Below are positions 21,272 to 25,000 of a stretch of 25,000 bases of DNA, in pieces. The notes beneath the pieces were generated by a model that did no database searches, had not been told where the DNA came from, and saw only the letters and a program-made list of their open reading frames with translations. Position numbers and translations under genes: made by a program. Source of the stretch: Tubiluchus corallicola (lineage: Eukaryota; Priapulida; Priapulimorpha; Priapulimorphida; Tubiluchidae); assembly GCA_030141605.1 (NCBI GenBank), contig JAQGDQ010000300.1, forward strand, positions 17,501 through 42,500. The letters are read 5' to 3'. How positions within the stretch are numbered: the stretch's first letter is position 1; every line of letters begins with the position of its first letter.

Positions 21272-21465
21272 GGAGGCGCAAGCACTCGAGCTGCTCAATG
21301 CTGGTCTCAAATTGTTTTACGAAGTTCGCATTGAAGATTGTGAACATTGAGTTCCCAGCCTCCGCCGTGACAGCAGTACAATCTGTGAAAACGTCCCGCT
21401 TTTGTTCTGTGTCTTTGGCAGGCAGGAGCCGTTTCTCCACACGATATCTTCTCCTCTCTGGGTAA
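21272..21465 (-). CDS. Unidentified CUB-like gene, exon 5 (frame depends on acceptor choice)
   Basis: The acceptor region has three consecutive AGs (CAGAGAG, 21472-21466). Use of the third, with phase 2 from exon 4, gives the longest and most protein-like frame: SYPERRRYRVEKRLLPAKDT ... NSMFTIFNANFVKQFETSIE..., ending at donor CTCC|GTGAGG, phase 1, which matches the next exon. The first AG gives a frame (ELPREEKISCGETAPACQRH...) that stops after about 57 codons; the second gives another that stops after about 47. Third-position composition also favours the long frame. Without a splice at 21272 the frame would run into an ATT microsatellite coding Leu/Ile, which I regard as accidental. No family recognised. 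Confidence 0.55.
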
Positions 21466-22269
<804 letters not shown>

Positions 22270-23035
22270 CTGCACCTGAAGCCTTGTTGTTCAATGCATG
22301 TACATGTCTGAATATGGCATCCACATCTTCTTCTTGGCTCTAAGTGGCACTCAGAGCAGTTCTCATATTTGGTACAAATACAGGGACCTGGCGAGGAGGT
22401 GGACGAAGTATTTGATGGTGGAGGTGTTTGTAACCTTGAAGATTGTAGCATTGTGCTGGACGTTGTAGTTAATCCTGTTGATTCATTTTGTTGCGCAACG
22501 TTGTCTTTTCTGAACACTTGCATTTTAGGTCCATTGTTGGTTGTCACGTTTGAAAGGCCAGACGAGGACTTAACATCCTCTACAGCATCTGATGATCTTG
22601 CTAGTTTTGAAGAGACGTTCGTCGACTTACTACCTGCCAATCTGTCTCTCTTAAAGTGGGACATTCTTCTCTGTGATCGAGGAAATTTTTTAAACGATCT
22701 AGAAGTTGCCACAAATGATGCAGATGTCGTTGTTTCTGGAAGATTATTTGAAGAGCCTATTGTATTGATTTTAACGGATGATGCAGTTGACTCTGGCTTA
22801 GTGGTCGTCATGGCTGGGGAGGAAATTGGCTTTTTTGACACAAATTGTTCCACCGGCATTGGAGTCCTTGCTGCAGCTGTCGTTGTCTGATTGTTGCTAG
22901 CAGCTGTAGATACCATTATGGCGTTCGTGGAATCAAGAAGCTCATCCTCGTCATCAGTTCTACCTGTTTCTACAGGTTCTACGTGTGAGCTAATTACTTT
23001 GTCTATTTCCAAATCTGTCTCAGGACAACCGGTCA
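22270..23035 (-). CDS. Unidentified CUB-like gene, exon 4: Ser/Thr-rich linker and cysteine cluster
   Basis: The largest exon (766 bp); acceptor TGCATTTCAG and donor GTGCAG|GTAAGT; phase 1 in, phase 2 out. It starts VTGCPETD, closing the CUB-like region. About 200 residues of low-complexity Ser/Thr/Pro/Asn sequence follow, with sequons NQT, NVS, NVT, NES and NTS, as in mucin-like extracellular stalks. A basic patch (FKKFPRSQRRMSHFKRDRL) lies mid-exon. The end holds a dense cysteine cluster, PCICTKYENCSECHLEP then RRRCGCHIQTCTC...FRC, of unknown fold; it could be disulfide-bonded or metal-binding. An alternative donor 6 bp earlier (AG|GTGCAG) keeps the frame. The opposite-strand frame at 22369-22890 is a shadow. 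Confidence 0.85.
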
Positions 23036-23782
23036 CTGAAATGCATGACACACTTGACATCAACTAGTTTTGGAATTATAGATATCTCGTTATGTAACTT
23101 GACCAATGTTCTTTTTCTTAAAATTAAATGCCTCCACTTACTGTGTAAAAATTGTGTTCTTGCAAGCCAAAACCACCCATAAGTCGGCATACTTAAAACT
23201 ACGTTACTATACTTCAAAATAAAATGCACCAGAAATTTGGTCAAATGTCAATTTCTTGTTTTTTGTTTATAAAAATAAATGTTAAACATATTGGACTTTT
23301 ATATTCAACCACGAAATTAACAAGAAAATGTTCAAAAAATACTAAAAATCTAATTTCATAACCCCGTGCCCACATTTCTGGCTAGAAACTAGTAATGCAA
23401 TTGTAAAAAAACTTGTATTTTTAAACTCCGATAGAAGCTCGTGAAAGCTATCATTGTGCTTCGGCTTTTTTTTGTTGCCAAGCCTAGATCTTCGGAAGGA
23501 AAGGCCAACTTCAATGTGCTCTTGTAAAGTCCATAGCAACCGCGCGAAAGTGTTTTGCAGCAACGAGACAAAATACAATGGCTAACTTTAACAGCGATTT
23601 TCTCAAGTTTATGTTTTTCGGTGCATAGCGTGCACTTCAACTGCAAAGTGGATTATCTCAGCTTAAGGAATAACATAGAGTGATGGTGTCAGGAAAATGA
23701 TCAGGAAATGTGAATAACTAGAAAAGCTTAATTGCCGACTCATTGACGATGTTACTATGCAAACAGACAAATATGAAGTTAC
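23036..23782 (-). other. Intron between exons 3 and 4
   Basis: 747 bp, AT-rich. Short reverse frames (23342-23578, 23389-23646) overlap each other in different phases and lack motifs or consistent splice sites. Confidence 0.65.
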
Positions 23783-23898
23783 CTTCGACGTGCACGCTAA
23801 AATATCCTCCCATAGAATTAATGCTAAGAAGAGCTTCATTTCCACTGGAGTTGAGAGTCACGGGTAGGCTATGGCCGAGAGGGTGTCCACTACAAAAC
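23783..23898 (-). CDS. Unidentified CUB-like gene, exon 3
   Basis: Acceptor TATTTATAG and donor GAAG|GTAACT; phase 2 in, phase 1 out. Joined to exon 2 it reads RFCSGHPLGHSLPVTLNSSG then NEALLSINSMGGYFSVHVE. This is the last third of a CUB-like fold: the RFC-G turn, S-S-G-N followed by an alternating hydrophobic strand, and a final G-x-F strand. Sequon NSS is present. Confidence 0.8.
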
Positions 23899-24061
23899 CT
23901 ATAAATACCAGCAGAAACACCGGAAGTATTAAGAAATTTTGGCTGCGTCGCAGTTGAAATTCATTCTGCATTGCAAACATTGTGGCAACTACAATAGTTG
24001 AAGGATAAACATTAATTATGAGACTAATAACTAGTCTTTTTAATGTTCAGCAAATACTTAC

Positions 24062-24192
24062 CTTGGCCCACCATCGATAACATTTCTGAACTTTATTTCC
24101 ATCCAGTCTTTACAATCTAAGAACAAGCTTTCATAATTGTTGACCGTTTCAGCTTTATTCACAACAATTCTCAACGTAGCATTGACTGGAGC
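24062..24192 (-). CDS. Unidentified CUB-like gene, exon 2
   Basis: Runs from acceptor AATTATAG to the near-consensus donor AAG|GTAAGT; phase 0 in, phase 2 out. It reads APVNATLRIVVN... then FLDCKDWMEIKF...DGGPR. In CUB domains a C-x-x-D-x-L-x-I strand and a GGP/R-F-C-G turn occupy these places, so the pattern fits, though the calcium-site acidic residues are not clearly complete. Sequon NAT is present. The intron before it is only 79 bp. Confidence 0.8.
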
Positions 24193-24271
24193 CTATAATT
24201 CGATAACAACAAAAGAACTCGTAACAGTGACCAAATTTGGATAACACACATCAACTGTTATGAAAATTTAC

Positions 24272-24411
24272 GCAAAACTTAAATATATTTTCAGAGCTAT
24301 CATTGAGAGAGGGGCTTCCGTTCGAAAGACACATCCTGACACCAGTGTTCTGCCGTTGGGTCTCTCCGCCAGGTGAGTTGCAAACCCCTGGATGGTTTGA
24401 ACCAGAGCTAT
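24272..24411 (-). CDS. Unidentified CUB-like gene, exon 1 of those visible
   Basis: Acceptor CCTCTTGCCTACAG (ending 24412) has a good pyrimidine tract; donor TGC|GTAAAT ends the exon in phase 0. It needs one base from an upstream exon. It encodes 46 residues with two cysteines (GVC, RMC) and ends SPSLNDSSENIFKFC. That end fits the first CUB strands (SP-x-Y...C-x-W-x-I), with Phe at the usual Trp and Ile positions and the usual second Cys replaced. Sequons NGS and NDS are present. The opposite strand also shows a strong acceptor and donor over the same bases (see findings), but the minus reading is favoured because phase and fold both continue into the next exon. Confidence 0.65.
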
Positions 24412-24638
24412 CTGTAGGCAAGAGGCCTCTGTTTGAGTGCCTCATCGTGAAATTAGATTATAAAACGAAACGAGTGGGAGATATCATTAACCAGCTTTGC
24501 CAGAGTAGCATAAAAACTGGCCAAAATGCTTGACTAACTTACTAATGGCTGAATAAAAGAGGTATAAAATATTGAAACCAATAAACTGTTAACGTTTTGC
24601 ATGTGAATGAAACTGAACAGCTGATTAGGCACAAAACC

Positions 24639-24788
24639 TAGAGGGCAATCTATTCTTGAGAGGTGACGCGACAAGTCCTGAGAAGGCGGGAGCAGACTTG
24701 TCCTGTTTGGCGCTTAAACTATCAACAGCAACCTCTGAACTCAAGGATTTAGATGCGCAGGCACTTATAATTATAGATTTTGAACAGG
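24639..24788. other. Possible upstream exon, strand undecided
   Basis: This GC-richer patch is open on both strands. Plus: AG at 24627-24638 and donor GAACAG|GTAAAA near 24788 bracket a frame with NLEGNLFLRGDATSPEKAGA and LSCLALKLSTATSELKDLDA. Minus: a frame with SKSLSSEVAVDSLSAKQDKS and APAFSGLVASPLKNRLPSRF, whose only usable donor is poor. Either could be real: a plus-strand gene leaving the window, or an earlier exon of the CUB-like gene. A small inverted repeat (ACAAGTC/GACTTGT) sits inside it. Confidence 0.25.
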
Positions 24789-25000
24789 TAAAACGGGTAA
24801 GAATCTAAATTTAAGCCAATCAGAAAGTAGGATTTGTGCATTTATTGCGGGTAAGATTATTACATTTTGATTTACTGGGGTGTTTTTGTTTTAAAGTGAC
24901 TTTTATATGCATATATAACACCTATTTTTACAATGCCTAAATTAGGCTTAAATACATTCGCTCTAGTTCTTTCTTACATTATAGCTTAATTATGTGAAAC

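Noticed and set aside
22369-22890. 173-codon plus frame with acidic/Val-rich protein
   Set aside because: Exact antisense of exon 4, which has splice sites, sequons and phase continuity.

Overview
The window is animal nuclear DNA: AT-rich, intron-containing, and full of microsatellites and old transposon debris. A dopamine D2-like receptor, CUB-like sequence and a CR1/Jockey-like LINE fragment point to an invertebrate metazoan. I cannot name the species from sequence alone. No bacterial, viral or organellar genes are evident, and I found no rRNA, tRNA or CRISPR array.

Layout. (1) 1-2670, plus strand: the last two coding exons of a D2-like biogenic amine receptor (end of the third cytoplasmic loop to the stop codon), separated by a 2.2 kb intron. 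(2) 2671-15311: about 12.6 kb with no gene I can defend. It holds two dispersed repeat families with copies recurring elsewhere in the window, two short inverted-repeat elements with clear target-site duplications (7175-7383 with TTA, 9754-9947 with TA), minisatellites and three large microsatellites. (3) 15312-24411, minus strand: eight exons, spliced here by hand, with compatible reading phases throughout. They encode an unidentified protein: a CUB-like half with many N-glycosylation sequons, a Ser/Thr-rich linker ending in a cysteine cluster, then a basic/serine-rich and acidic region that looks cytoplasmic. The 5' end lies beyond the window, and no membrane segment was found. (4) Introns of that gene carry a LINE 3' fragment (16298-16570), a CA/CG tract, a third copy of repeat family R1 and a 545 bp GAT/GGT repeat.

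Main points of interest. The last minus-strand exon stops early in its own frame, but a protein-like reading frame continues for about 50 codons in another frame; one base fewer in a run of five C at 15474-15478 would join them. One acceptor (21465-21472) offers three successive AGs, each giving a different frame. The two inverted-repeat elements and families R1 and R2 look like unannotated non-autonomous repeats. The two genes converge tail to tail. Nothing suggests they act in one pathway.
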